The notes beneath the pieces were generated by a model, which was not told the origin of the DNA, searched no databases, and was given only the letters and a program-made list of their open reading frames with translations. DNA of 13,423 bases from Pseudomonadota bacterium (GTDB taxonomy: Bacteria > Pseudomonadota > Alphaproteobacteria > Acetobacterales > Acetobacteraceae), in assembly GCA_023424475.1 (NCBI GenBank), contig JAFADX010000317.1, positions 1 through 13,423 on the forward strand, in the 5' to 3' direction. Every line of letters starts with the position of its first letter. Position 1 is the stretch's first letter. Below are positions 6,680 to 13,423 of this stretch, piece by piece. The position numbers and the translations under genes were made by a program.

Positions 6680-7032
6680 TTAGGGCTCGGATGAGGTTTG
6701 CGGGGTGTTGGGGGGCGAGCTCACCAGTTCCCGCGATATGAGGCCGCCGCGGCGGCGATCGTAGCTGACCAACCAAATCGACCCGTCGGCGGATCTGCGC
6801 TTGAAGCGCTTGATCAACACCTTGCCGTCTGGCTCTTGGCGACGTGGAATTCGTGGCTCTGGGTGCGGGTGCCTTTCACTTCGATGCCGATCTTGGTGCC
6901 GGCGATGTCGGCCCAGATGTCCCCGAGGGGGGAGTTGTCGGTGGTGTAGGCGAACTCATGGCCGAGACGTCCGAGATGGTAGGCGACGAGGGCAACGGCG
7001 GCCTTTCCGATGAGGTTGGAGTGCTGTGTCAC
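6680..7032 (-). pseudogene. PD-(D/E)XK-type nuclease-like gene with a one-base frameshift
   Basis: GTG at 7032 follows AGGAGGA by six bases. The first 68 codons encode LIGKAAVALVAYHLGRLGHEFAYT, then PLGDIWADIAGTKIGIEVKG: an Asp (D42, possibly D38) before E51-V-K53 gives the D...ExK arrangement of restriction- and resolvase-like nucleases. At about 6830 the frame hits TGA (residue 72). A shift by one base (CAG-ACGG read as CAG-GACGG) restores DGKVLIKRFKRRSADGSIWLVSYDRRRGG..., ending at TAA 6680. The restored protein of about 117 residues is a coherent single-domain nuclease with a basic C-terminus. The break falls after the catalytic motif but removes the basic tail. It may be real decay or a sequencing error in GC-rich DNA. 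The substrate is unknown. Confidence 0.65.
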
Positions 7033-7053
7033 CGAATTCCTCCTGCGCGGGGT

Positions 7054-7067
7054 CTAAGAGGTGCCTA
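7054..7067 (+). repeat. Right copy of 14-base sub-terminal direct repeat
   Basis: CTAAGAGGTGCCTA, 13 of 14 identical to 2056-2069. Including the next base it holds two CTAAG words 10 bases apart (7054 and 7064), a layout usual for paired integrase arm sites. It lies 61 bases inside the right core. Confidence 0.5.
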
Positions 7068-7122
7068 AGGACCGGGGGAGAGTCACAAATCACCGGCAAA
7101 CGGCCAGCAACCCTTATTCGCG

Positions 7123-7135
7123 ACCTTTGGCACGG
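7123..7135 (+). repeat. attR core repeat
   Basis: ACCTTTGGCACGG, direct partner of 1931-1943. To its left is element sequence; to its right the GGCT gene resumes in frame (CAG ATG CGG). The deduced empty site joins the left chromosomal flank to GGCCAGATGCGG through TGGCACGG. Confidence 0.85.
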
Positions 7136-7514
7136 CCAGATGCGGCGCCGCTGCCCGGCGGCCGAGGTCGCCGGCAGCCTGCTCCTGCCTGGCTGGCGCC
7201 TGGTGCTGCGGAAATTCGCGCTGATCGAGCGCGACGCCGAGGCGGCCTGCCCGGTCGGCCTCTGGCGCGTCACCGCGGAGGATCTTGCCGCGTTGGACCG
7301 CTACGAGGGGCCGCACACCTACAGCCGCACCATGATCGCGCTGCCCGATGGCGGCCGGGCCTGGACCTATGAGGAGATCGTCCATCGCCCCGGCCCGCCG
7401 GCGGCCGAATACGTGCAGCGCCTGCGCGACGGCTATCGCGATTTCGGCTTCGACGCCGCGCCGCTGGAGGCCGCGATCGAGGCCTCGGGCTACCGGGCGC
7501 CGCAGCCCGCCTGA
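7128..7514 (+). pseudogene. 3' fragment of gamma-glutamylcyclotransferase-like gene
   Basis: From the core onward the frame reads WHGQMRRRCPAAEVAGSLLLPGWRLVLRKFALIERD..., then AACPVGLWRVTAEDLAALDRYEG and a C-terminal AWTYEEI segment, the usual course of small gamma-glutamylcyclotransferase/AIG2-like proteins. The Glu of DRYEG is the likely catalytic acid. The YGSN substrate loop is missing because it lies at 1921-1932, beyond the element. The frame stays open leftward into the element as far as an ATG at 7026, giving an in-frame chimera with 33 foreign codons ahead of the core; an internal ATG at 7140 is also available. Either product lacks YGSN and should be inactive. The stop is 35 bases from the convergent transporter gene. 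Confidence 0.85.
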
Positions 7515-7549
7515 GGCCATGGGCCGATGCCGGGGTTCCAGGCGACATC

Positions 7550-8413
7550 TCAGCGCCGCGCCTCCGCCACCGTGATGACGACCGCGCCGCCGAGGATCAC
7601 CGCGGCCCCCATCCAGGTCCATGCGTCCGGCACCTCCCCGAAGATCGCCCAGCCGAAGGCGGTGACGACGATCAGCCGCAGATACTGGAAGGGCGCGATC
7701 GCCGACGCCTCGCCGTGGCGATAGGCGCTGGTGATCAGCCAGATGATCCCCGGCGCGAAGCCCGCCACCGCGAGCAGCATGGCGATCTCGCCGAGGCCGA
7801 GCGGCACCCAGGCCATCGCCGCGAAGGGCGCCGAGCCTGCCGTGGTGACGAGGCCCACCCAGGCCATGACGGTGGCGTTCCCCTCACTCTGCGCCAGCAC
7901 GCGGGAAGAGAGCGTGATGCCGCACCAGGTCACCGCCGAGGCGATGGCGAGTGCGATGCCGAAGGCCGAGACCGTGGTCCCCGGCCGCAGCATGACGGCG
8001 ACGCCGATGAAGCCCGCGATGGTCCCGGCCCAGCGCCAGCGATCGACGCGCTCGCCCAGCACCGGACCGGCGAGCAGCGTCGTGAACATCACGTTGGTGA
8101 AGGAGAGCACCGTCGCGGTCGCGAGGTCGAGCGGCCCGAAGGAGGCGTAGTAGAAGCCCCAGGTCAGCAGGCTCGACGCGCCGCGCATCACGTGCAGCCC
8201 CGCCCGCCGCGTGCGGAACACCGCGAGCCCGGTCGAGGCGATCAGCGGCGCGACCCAGAACAACTGCCCGAGCGAGCGCGCGAAGACCTGCACCTCGACC
8301 GGGATGCCGCGCGCCGTCATCCAGCGGATCGCCAGCGCCTCGGCCGCGAAGAGCACGGCGGCCGCGGCCATCAGCGCCCCGCCGCGGAGGTTCCCCGAAA
8401 CGCCCTGCTGCAT
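7550..8413 (-). CDS. DMT-superfamily (EamA) transporter
   Basis: The 287-residue protein shows two tandem EamA repeats (about residues 12-143 and 152-282) and about ten hydrophobic helices, the normal length and layout for drug/metabolite transporters of the 10-TMS type. The first repeat ends in FTNVMFTTLLAGPVLGERVDRWRWAG and the second in PFQYLRLIVVTAFGWAIFGEVPDAWTWMGAAVILGG, both matching the conserved GE-x(5)-W-x-G end of EamA repeats. It probably exports amino acids or small metabolites through the inner membrane; the substrate is not readable. GGAGGTG lies about ten bases before the ATG. It is divergent from the reductase gene and converges on the broken GGCT gene. Confidence 0.88.
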   Translation of the reverse strand: MQQGVSGNLRGGALMAAAAVLFAAEALAIRWMTARGIPVEVQVFARSLGQLFWVAPLIASTGLAVFRTRRAGLHVMRGASSLLTWGFYYASFGPLDLATATVLSFTNVMFTTLLAGPVLGERVDRWRWAGTIAGFIGVAVMLRPGTTVSAFGIALAIASAVTWCGITLSSRVLAQSEGNATVMAWVGLVTTAGSAPFAAMAWVPLGLGEIAMLLAVAGFAPGIIWLITSAYRHGEASAIAPFQYLRLIVVTAFGWAIFGEVPDAWTWMGAAVILGGAVVITVAEARR

Positions 8414-8490
8414 TGACGGCGGCCACCTCCAGCGTAGCGTTGGCGAGAGTGCGGCGATGGGCGCGCGGCGTCCAGGCGGGAAGGTGCGGC

Positions 8491-9555
8491 ATGGCGAAGG
8501 AAGCGGGGCAGGCGGCGGCGCGGGCGACGGTGGATGGCGGGCCGATCCTCGTCTGGGGCGCCGGCGCGATCGGCGGCACGGTCGGCGCGGCGCTGGTGCG
8601 CGCGCGCCACGCGGTCACCTTCGTCGACATCGAGGAGGATCACGTCGCGGCCATCGCCGACCCGGCGCGCGGCCTCGTCATCGAGGGGCCGGTCGATCCG
8701 CACCGCATCGTTGCGCCGGCCTTCACGCCGCAGGCGGTGCAGGGCACCTACCGGCGCATCTTCCTCTGCGTGAAGGCGCACCATACGGAGGCGGCGACGC
8801 GCGCGCTGCTGCCGCACCTCGCCGGGGACGGCTACGTGCTCTCGCTGCAGAACGGCCTGAACGAGACGATCATCGCGCCCATCGTGGGGCGCGCCCGGAC
8901 GATCGGCTGCTTCGTGAACTTCTCGGCCGACTGGCACGGGCCGGGACGGATCATGTATGGCGGCCGCGGCGCGATGGTGCTGGGCGAACTCGATGGCGCG
9001 ATCACGCCGCGCCTGACCGCGCTGCACGCCCTGCTGCGCGACAGCTTCGAGCCCGAGGCGATCATCACCGGCAACATCTGGGGCTACCTGTGGGGCAAGC
9101 TCGGCTACGGCGCGATGCTCTTCGCCCAGGCGCTGGGGGAGAAGGGCATCGCGGATTGCCTGGCGCGGCCGGAGCTGCTGCCGCTGTGGCGCGCGCTGGG
9201 GGCCGAGGCGATCGCGGTGGCGCGGGCCGAGGGCGTCACGCCGCTCGGCTTCAACGGCTTCGATCCCGCGGCCTTCTCGCCCGGCGGGACCGAGGCGCAG
9301 GCCGCGGCCTCGGTCGCCGCCATGGTCGCCTTCAACCGGCCGAACGCGAAGACGCATTCCGGCGTCTGGCGCGACCTCTGGGTGCGCAGGCGGCGCACCG
9401 AGATCGACGTGCAGATCGCCCCCATCGCGACGATCGGTGCGACGCACGGCATCGACTGCCCCGCCGTGCGCCGCCTCGTCGCGACGACCCATGAATGCGA
9501 GGCCGGCACGCGCCCGATGTCGGACGCCAACCTGACGGAGCTGCTGCCGCCATGA
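8491..9555 (+). CDS. 2-dehydropantoate 2-reductase family (PanE/ApbA-like) oxidoreductase
   Basis: The 354-residue protein has an N-terminal Rossmann dinucleotide site WGAGAIGG (residues 22-29, slightly shifted by a short extra N-terminus), FLCVKAHHTE (91-100), LQNGLNE (119-125) and the catalytic-lysine segment WGKLGYGAML (Lys203). A C-terminal helical domain follows, with RRTEIDVQIAPI (301-312) and HGIDCPAVR as in ketopantoate reductases. Family members reduce ketopantoate or related 2-keto acids with NADPH. At 354 residues it is longer than housekeeping PanE (about 300) and sits with an SDR, so a catabolic 2-keto or 2-hydroxy acid substrate is more likely than pantothenate synthesis. The frame is open to 8413, but GGAAGG just ahead of ATG 8491 sets the start. 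Its TGA overlaps the SDR start (ATGA). Confidence 0.85.
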   Translation: MAKEAGQAAARATVDGGPILVWGAGAIGGTVGAALVRARHAVTFVDIEEDHVAAIADPARGLVIEGPVDPHRIVAPAFTPQAVQGTYRRIFLCVKAHHTEAATRALLPHLAGDGYVLSLQNGLNETIIAPIVGRARTIGCFVNFSADWHGPGRIMYGGRGAMVLGELDGAITPRLTALHALLRDSFEPEAIITGNIWGYLWGKLGYGAMLFAQALGEKGIADCLARPELLPLWRALGAEAIAVARAEGVTPLGFNGFDPAAFSPGGTEAQAAASVAAMVAFNRPNAKTHSGVWRDLWVRRRRTEIDVQIAPIATIGATHGIDCPAVRRLVATTHECEAGTRPMSDANLTELLPP

Positions 9556-10313
9556 GGGAATACGACTTCACCGGCGTGACCGTCGCCGTGACCGGGGCGG
9601 GCCACGGCTTCGGTCGCGCCATCGCGCAGTCCTTCGCCGCGCTCGGCGCGCAGGTCTTCGCCACCGACCTCTCGGTCGAGGAACTCGAGGATACCGCCGA
9701 CTATCCCGGCGTCATCCACACCACCGCCTTCGACCTGACCGAGCCAGGCGCGGCGAAGTCCTGGATCGCCGGGATCGAACGCGACACCGAAGGCGCTGTC
9801 GGCGTCCTCGTCTGCAACGCCGGCGGCGTCCGCGGCCAGGTCGGCCGGCCGGTCGAGGAAGTGCCGGAGGCGGACTGGCACGCGATCTTCGACATCAACC
9901 TTCACGCGGCCTTCGCGCTGGCGCAGGCGGTCGCACCCGGCATGAAGGCGGCGGGTCACGGGCGGATCGTGACGATCTCGTCCGGTGCGGGGCTGCGGCC
10001 CTCGCTCACCGGCATCCAGGCCTATGCCAGCGCGAAGCACGGCCTGGTGGGGCTGACCCGGCAGCTCGGCCACGAGCTCGGCCGCTTCGGCATCAACGTG
10101 AACAGCGTGGCGCCGGGCCTGATCCTCTCCAACCCGGCGAGCCGGAAGCAGTGGGAGGCCTATGGACCCGAGGGCCAGGCACGCATCCTCGCCTCCATCG
10201 CGCTCGGCCGGCTGGGGGAGGCGCAGGACATCGCGAATGCGGCGCTCTTCCTCGCCTCGCCGATGGCGGCCTATGTCAACGGCCAGGTGCTGAGCGTGGA
10301 CGGCGGGAAGTAG
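9552..10313 (+). CDS. Short-chain dehydrogenase/reductase (SDR)
   Basis: The 253-residue protein is a classical SDR: cofactor motif TGAGHGFG (14-21), D61 before the adenine pocket, NAGG (89-92), Asn116 in IFDINLH, catalytic Ser in TISSG (Ser143/144), and YASAK with Tyr158 and Lys162, followed by NVNSVAPGLI and the usual C-terminal VNGQVLSVDGG. Length and all catalytic residues are normal, so it should be an active NAD(P)-dependent alcohol/ketone oxidoreductase in the cytoplasm. Asp39 at the end of beta strand 2 (ATDLS) favours NAD(H). It is coupled to the PanE-like gene by an ATGA overlap, and the two probably act on successive steps of one keto/hydroxy-acid pathway. The substrate is not identifiable. 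Confidence 0.92.
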   Translation: MREYDFTGVTVAVTGAGHGFGRAIAQSFAALGAQVFATDLSVEELEDTADYPGVIHTTAFDLTEPGAAKSWIAGIERDTEGAVGVLVCNAGGVRGQVGRPVEEVPEADWHAIFDINLHAAFALAQAVAPGMKAAGHGRIVTISSGAGLRPSLTGIQAYASAKHGLVGLTRQLGHELGRFGINVNSVAPGLILSNPASRKQWEAYGPEGQARILASIALGRLGEAQDIANAALFLASPMAAYVNGQVLSVDGGK

Positions 10314-10320
10314 GGCGGCT

Positions 10321-10605
10321 TCAGTAGTAGCGCCAGCGGCAGACGCGGCGCGGCACCACGCGATAGAGCGGCCGGCCCCAATTGTCCCGGCCGACGAAGA
10401 TGCGCGAACGTTCGGTCCAGCACACCCGGCGCCGGCGCGGCGCCGGGGCGTAGCGACGTTCGGGCTGGTAGTAGTACTGGGCCGGCACGACGCCTGGCGG
10501 CGTGCCGGCGCTGGTTCCCGGCGGCGCCGCCGCGACCGCGGTCGGCAACGTCATCGCGCCGCCGAGCAGCATCCCGGCGAGCACCCATTCCTGGCATCGA
10601 GCCAT
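10321..10605 (-). CDS. Small secreted protein with basic, cysteine-containing C-terminus
   Basis: The 94-residue precursor has a signal peptide (about residues 1-26, hydrophobic core VLAGMLLGGAMTL, likely cut after AVA), a proline-, glycine- and tyrosine-rich linker, then a short compact region CWTERSRIFVGRDNWGRPLYRVVPRRVC whose Cys62 and Cys89 could form a disulfide. It is strongly basic and rich in aromatic residues, suggesting a periplasmic or envelope-associated role. I know similar short proteins in Acetobacteraceae but no function. AAGGAG precedes the start. The stop is seven bases from the convergent SDR stop. Confidence 0.75.
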   Translation of the reverse strand: MARCQEWVLAGMLLGGAMTLPTAVAAAPPGTSAGTPPGVVPAQYYYQPERRYAPAPRRRRVCWTERSRIFVGRDNWGRPLYRVVPRRVCRWRYY

Positions 10606-10684
10606 CGGCGGCCTTCTCCTTCTGATTGGCTGCGGCTTGCGCCGCGGCGTTCCGAAGGGTCCCGCAGTATGGTGGTGCCTTCAA

Positions 10685-10707
10685 GACCCGCATGCCGCAT
10701 GCGGGTC
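10685..10707. terminator. Perfect 11-bp hairpin downstream of the peptidase gene
   Basis: GACCCGCATGC and GCATGCGGGTC are exact inverted copies around one base; realistically a 9-bp stem with the five-base loop GCCGC. It begins 22 bases after the leftward M20 peptidase stop. Only two T residues follow on that strand, so it is a weak intrinsic terminator at best and could equally be an operator. The interval 10606-10728 holds no gene. Confidence 0.5.
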
Positions 10708-10728
10708 CGAAGAGTGAAGACCTTCACC

Positions 10729-11877
10729 TCAATCGAGCGTGGTGAGCAATCCTGCCATCAGCTTCGCACGCGGGACGAGACTGTCGATCAGCACATGCTC
10801 TTCCAGCGTGTGCGCCAGCGCGCCCTGCACGCCGAGGCCATCGAGCGTCGTCACGCCCATCGCGCCGGTGAAGTTGCCGTCCGAGCCGCCGCCGCTCGAT
10901 TGCGGGTTGATGTCGTAGCCGATGCTGTTGGCGATCTTCCGCGCCTGGGCGAACAGCGCCATGCCCTTCGCGTCGGGTTCCCAGACCGGGCGCGTCACGC
11001 CGCGCGTCACCTCGAACTGCACGTCGTTGGCGGTGGATCGCAGCGCCAGCATCTTCGCCACGCCCGCGTCGAGATCCTCCTGCCGCTTGGCCATGGACAG
11101 CGCCTCGGCCTCGCAGGTCGTCGTGACGCAGTTCACCCATTGCCCGCCATGGATGACGCCGACGGAATAGGTGCAGTCCTCCGTCGTCATCTCCTCGATG
11201 GCGATGATCTGCTTCGCCATCTCGCGGATCGCGCTGCGCCCTTCGGCGAGGCGCGCGCCGGCATGGGAGGGCCGGCCCGTCGTCTTCAGGTTGAAGCGCG
11301 CGATCGCGTAGCGGCCGGTGACCACGCCGCCGTCCGGGCGCGCCGGCTCGGGCACCAGCACGTATTTGCTGCGCGCCGCCTCGGCCTCGATGATGTCGCG
11401 CGTCGAGGGGCTGCCGATCTCCTCGTCGCTCGTCAGCAGGAAGGTGACGGGCAGCTTCGTCGCGATGCCGGCTGCGAGGATGTGGCGGATCGCCTCGACG
11501 CTGATGACGGTGCCGCCCTTCATGTCGAGGATCCCGGGGCCATAGCACCTGTTGCCTTCGCGCCGGATCGGCAGCTTCCCGAGCGTGCCGACCGGGTGCA
11601 CCGTGTCGAGGTGCGCCATGACGCAGATGCCCGGTGCCGCGTCGCCGGCCGGGTGCGGGAAGCGCGCGCGCACGCAGTCGCCAAGGCCCATCCGCCCCGG
11701 GATGCGGTCGATCCGCGCGCCCAGCAGCGCCAGGTCGCGCGCGGCGAGGTCCATCATCCTGTTCACCGCCGCCGCGTCGAAGGTCGGGCTCTCGCAGGCG
11801 GCCCAGCGCATCAGCCGCGCGAGGATCTCCTCGGCGTCGAAGGGCAGGGCGGTGGCGGGGAACTCGGTCGCACTCAT
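10729..11877 (-). CDS. M20-family zinc metallopeptidase (carboxypeptidase G2-like)
   Basis: The 382-residue protein has the full M20 signature: AHLDTV (His89, Asp91), GPGILDMKGG (bridging Asp118), TSDEEIGS (catalytic Glu152, ligand Glu153), PEPARPDG (Glu177) and HTLEE (His356). The dimerisation (lid) domain with GRPSHAG (His205) is inserted between. This two-zinc layout belongs to the glutamate carboxypeptidase/CPG2 branch, which hydrolyses C-terminal glutamate or other N-acyl amino acids. No signal peptide is seen, so it is probably cytoplasmic. GGAGAG precedes the ATG. It is divergent from the TauD/TfdA-like and racemase genes across 107 bases. Together they suggest use of N-acylated or otherwise modified amino acids; the exact substrate is not readable. 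Confidence 0.92.
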   Translation of the reverse strand: MSATEFPATALPFDAEEILARLMRWAACESPTFDAAAVNRMMDLAARDLALLGARIDRIPGRMGLGDCVRARFPHPAGDAAPGICVMAHLDTVHPVGTLGKLPIRREGNRCYGPGILDMKGGTVISVEAIRHILAAGIATKLPVTFLLTSDEEIGSPSTRDIIEAEAARSKYVLVPEPARPDGGVVTGRYAIARFNLKTTGRPSHAGARLAEGRSAIREMAKQIIAIEEMTTEDCTYSVGVIHGGQWVNCVTTTCEAEALSMAKRQEDLDAGVAKMLALRSTANDVQFEVTRGVTRPVWEPDAKGMALFAQARKIANSIGYDINPQSSGGGSDGNFTGAMGVTTLDGLGVQGALAHTLEEHVLIDSLVPRAKLMAGLLTTLD

Positions 11878-11984
11878 CGCGTCTCTCTCCAGGTCGGTCG
11901 CGGCGGAGCCTCCAACGCCGGCGCCGATCGGGCAAGGGGAGGCGGCCTTCGCGCCCGCCCTCGCGCCATGCTACCGTGGCGTGC

Positions 11985-12899
11985 ATGAATGCCCCCATCC
12001 GCCCTCGTCCCAGACCCGCGCCCCAGACCGGCCCCGCCGTCTGGCTGGCAGGGGAGCTGACCGCCGCCGACTGGATGATCCCGGTTGGCACCGAGGAGGC
12101 ATCGGAACTCGAGGCCGCCCTGACCGCCCTGCGCGGCGCCGCGCCGGTGCCGCCTTTGGTGCGCCTGGCGCCGATCCTGACCAATGTCCTTGCACGCCTC
12201 GACACCGGCCGCGGCTTCTGCCTGCTGCGCGGCCTGCCGTTCGACCGCCACGGAGCGGCGGCGGCGGAGGCCGCGCTACTCGCGCTCGGAACCCATCTCG
12301 GCAAGCCGCTGAACGGGCAGGGGGCGGAGGTCGCCCGCCTCACCGGCCCGCCGGAGGAAGCCGCCATCCCCGCCGGAACGCCCCGCTTCCACACCGAGGC
12401 CTGCGACGCCATCGCGCTGCTCTGCCTCGCCAACGGGCCGGAGGCGCCGCCGCACATGCTGGTCTCGGCCGGCGCGGTGCACAACGAGGTGATGCGCCGC
12501 GACCGCGCCGCGCTTGCCGAACTCTACGAGCCCGTGCCCCTGATCGAGGACGGCGAGCCGGTCGCGCGCGCCATCTTCACCGTGACGGAGGGCGCCTTTG
12601 CCGCCCGCTACACCCGCCACGCGGTCGAGGCCGCGGCGACGGCGGCGCAGCCCGGCGCGCCGCCGCTGCCCGAGGGCCTGCGCCCAGCCTTCGACCTGCT
12701 CGATGCCGTCTGTGCCGAACCCGCGCTGGTGCTGAAGCTCGAGCCGCGGCCGGGCGACCTGCTGCTGTTCAACCCGCACCTCGTCTGGAAGCGCCGCACG
12801 CTGGCCGAGGCCGCCGACGCAGCCGAGGCGCCGCAGGAATTCCGCCGCCTGCGGCTTGCGATGGCGCATTCGCGGCGCACGGTGGCCGAGCCCGGCTGA
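11985..12899 (+). CDS. TauD/TfdA-like dioxygenase-fold protein with altered metal-binding residues
   Basis: The 304-residue protein follows the Fe(II)/2-oxoglutarate dioxygenase (TauD/TfdA-like) pattern: RGLPF near residue 82, FHTEACDAIALLCL (135-148), SAGAVHNEVMRR (161-172), FAARYTRHAVEAA and a C-terminal LLLFNPHLVWKRRT (259-272) before RLRLAM. In active relatives as I know them the first motif is HTD and the last is NNHxVxHxRT. Here these read HTE (Glu138) and VWKRRT, with Lys269 at the distal-His position; His265 remains. The protein may be inactive as an oxygenase, use a different metal arrangement, or have another role. ATG 11985 has no obvious ribosome site. The frame is open well upstream (from 11634), but that part is the antisense of the peptidase gene. 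Its TGA overlaps the racemase start. Confidence 0.75.
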   Translation: MNAPIRPRPRPAPQTGPAVWLAGELTAADWMIPVGTEEASELEAALTALRGAAPVPPLVRLAPILTNVLARLDTGRGFCLLRGLPFDRHGAAAAEAALLALGTHLGKPLNGQGAEVARLTGPPEEAAIPAGTPRFHTEACDAIALLCLANGPEAPPHMLVSAGAVHNEVMRRDRAALAELYEPVPLIEDGEPVARAIFTVTEGAFAARYTRHAVEAAATAAQPGAPPLPEGLRPAFDLLDAVCAEPALVLKLEPRPGDLLLFNPHLVWKRRTLAEAADAAEAPQEFRRLRLAMAHSRRTVAEPG

Positions 12900-13423
12900 T
12901 GCGCCTTCTCGTCGCCAATGCGAACACCACGGCGGCGATCACCGAGGCCTGCGCCGCCGCCGCCCGTGCCGCCGCCGCGCCGGGCACTGAAATCATCGCC
13001 GCCACGCCGCGCTTCGGCCCTGCCGTCATCTCCTCGCGTGCCGAGAACGTGATCGCCGGCCATGCGCTGCTCGAACTGCTGGCCGAGCATGCGGGGCGGG
13101 TCGATGCCTGCCTGCTCGCGGTCAGCCACGACACCGCGCTCGAGGCCGCGCGCCAGATGATGCCCTGTCCGGTGGTCGGCATGACCGAGGCCGCCTGCCT
13201 GGTCGGCTGCATGGCCGGCGGCCGCTTCGGCCTCGTCACCTTCGGGGATGTCGGGACCTATCGCGAACTGATCGCCCGCCATGGGCTCTCCTCCCGCCTC
13301 GCCGGCCTGGCAGGCGTCGACGCGACGCCGCCGCAGGCGGTCGCGGACCCCGCCGGCGTCGGCGCCGAGGTGCTCGCGGCGGCCGAGGCGCTGGCGGCGC
13401 AGGGGGCGGATGCGGTCGTCCTT
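12899..13423 (+). CDS. Aspartate/glutamate/hydantoin racemase family protein, 3' end cut by window
   Basis: The first 175 residues show MRLLVANANTT at the N-terminus, TPRFGPAVISSRAEN (36-50), a parallel beta/alpha segment VDACLLAVSHDTALEAAR (68-85), PVVGMTEAAC and RFGLVTFG (109-116), as in hydantoin and related Asp/Glu racemases, which act as pseudo-symmetric two-cysteine, cofactor-free enzymes. The segment that normally carries the first catalytic cysteine (GCF-x-D in hydantoin racemases) reads AVSHD here, so that cysteine is absent; the second would lie beyond the window. Such variants may be decarboxylases, isomerases or degenerate racemases. Coupled to the TauD/TfdA-like gene by a TGATG overlap, probably one transcript. 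Confidence 0.8.
   Translation, partial: MRLLVANANTTAAITEACAAAARAAAAPGTEIIAATPRFGPAVISSRAENVIAGHALLELLAEHAGRVDACLLAVSHDTALEAARQMMPCPVVGMTEAACLVGCMAGGRFGLVTFGDVGTYRELIARHGLSSRLAGLAGVDATPPQAVADPAGVGAEVLAAAEALAAQGADAVVL

Noticed and set aside
8413..8490. N-terminal extension of the PanE-like protein to the ATG at 8413
   Set aside because: The extra residues are Arg/Ala-rich without family similarity, and the ATG at 8491 has a proper ribosome site.
10724..12484. Leftward 586-codon open frame
   Set aside because: It runs in the wrong frame over the M20 peptidase and antisense to the TauD/TfdA-like gene; its composition is low in complexity and Arg/Ala-rich.

Overview
The window is GC-rich (roughly 70%). 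Its flanking genes (an EamA transporter, a ketopantoate-reductase-like enzyme, an SDR, an M20 peptidase, a TauD/TfdA-like protein and a hydantoin-racemase-like protein) suggest an alphaproteobacterial chromosome, most likely an Acetobacteraceae/Roseomonas-type organism. That placement is inferred from composition and protein style only; no search was run.

Left flank (1-1943): two overlapping leftward genes encode a multi-spanning permease (cut by the window edge) and a metallo-beta-lactamase-fold hydrolase. The first 19 codons of a rightward gamma-glutamylcyclotransferase-like (GGCT) gene follow. Its start codon overlaps the hydrolase start codon on the other strand.

Mobile element (about 1936-7135, 5.2 kb): the GGCT gene is split in two. 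Its missing part resumes, exactly in frame, at 7128-7514, and both junctions carry the core TGGCACGG (12 of 13 matches in ACCTkTGGCACGG). Between them lie a tyrosine integrase and a leftward train of very small unrecognised genes, mostly joined by ATGA overlaps. A rightward DUF6527 + Rz-like + nested Rz1-like spanin cassette ends at a strong terminator. Beyond it are an initiator-type tRNA-Met(CAT) embedded in a small frameshifted gene, and a frameshifted PD-(D/E)XK-type nuclease gene. Candidate integrase arm sites sit just inside both ends. No capsid, terminase, portal, replication, holin or endolysin gene is visible. The element is therefore either a minimal phage satellite or the two ends of a prophage after a large internal deletion.

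Right flank (7137-13423): the 3' part of the GGCT gene is followed by a convergent DMT-family exporter gene. Next come a coupled PanE-like reductase/SDR pair, a small secreted cysteine-containing protein, an M20 metallopeptidase, and a divergent pair of overlapping genes for a TauD/TfdA-like protein with altered metal-binding positions and an Asp/Glu/hydantoin-racemase-like protein (cut by the window edge). These look like accessory amino-acid or keto-acid catabolism genes.

The clearest result is the reconstructable insertion of a tiny integrase element into a GGCT gene. The least ordinary part of its cargo is the tRNA-Met that lies inside a protein-coding gene.
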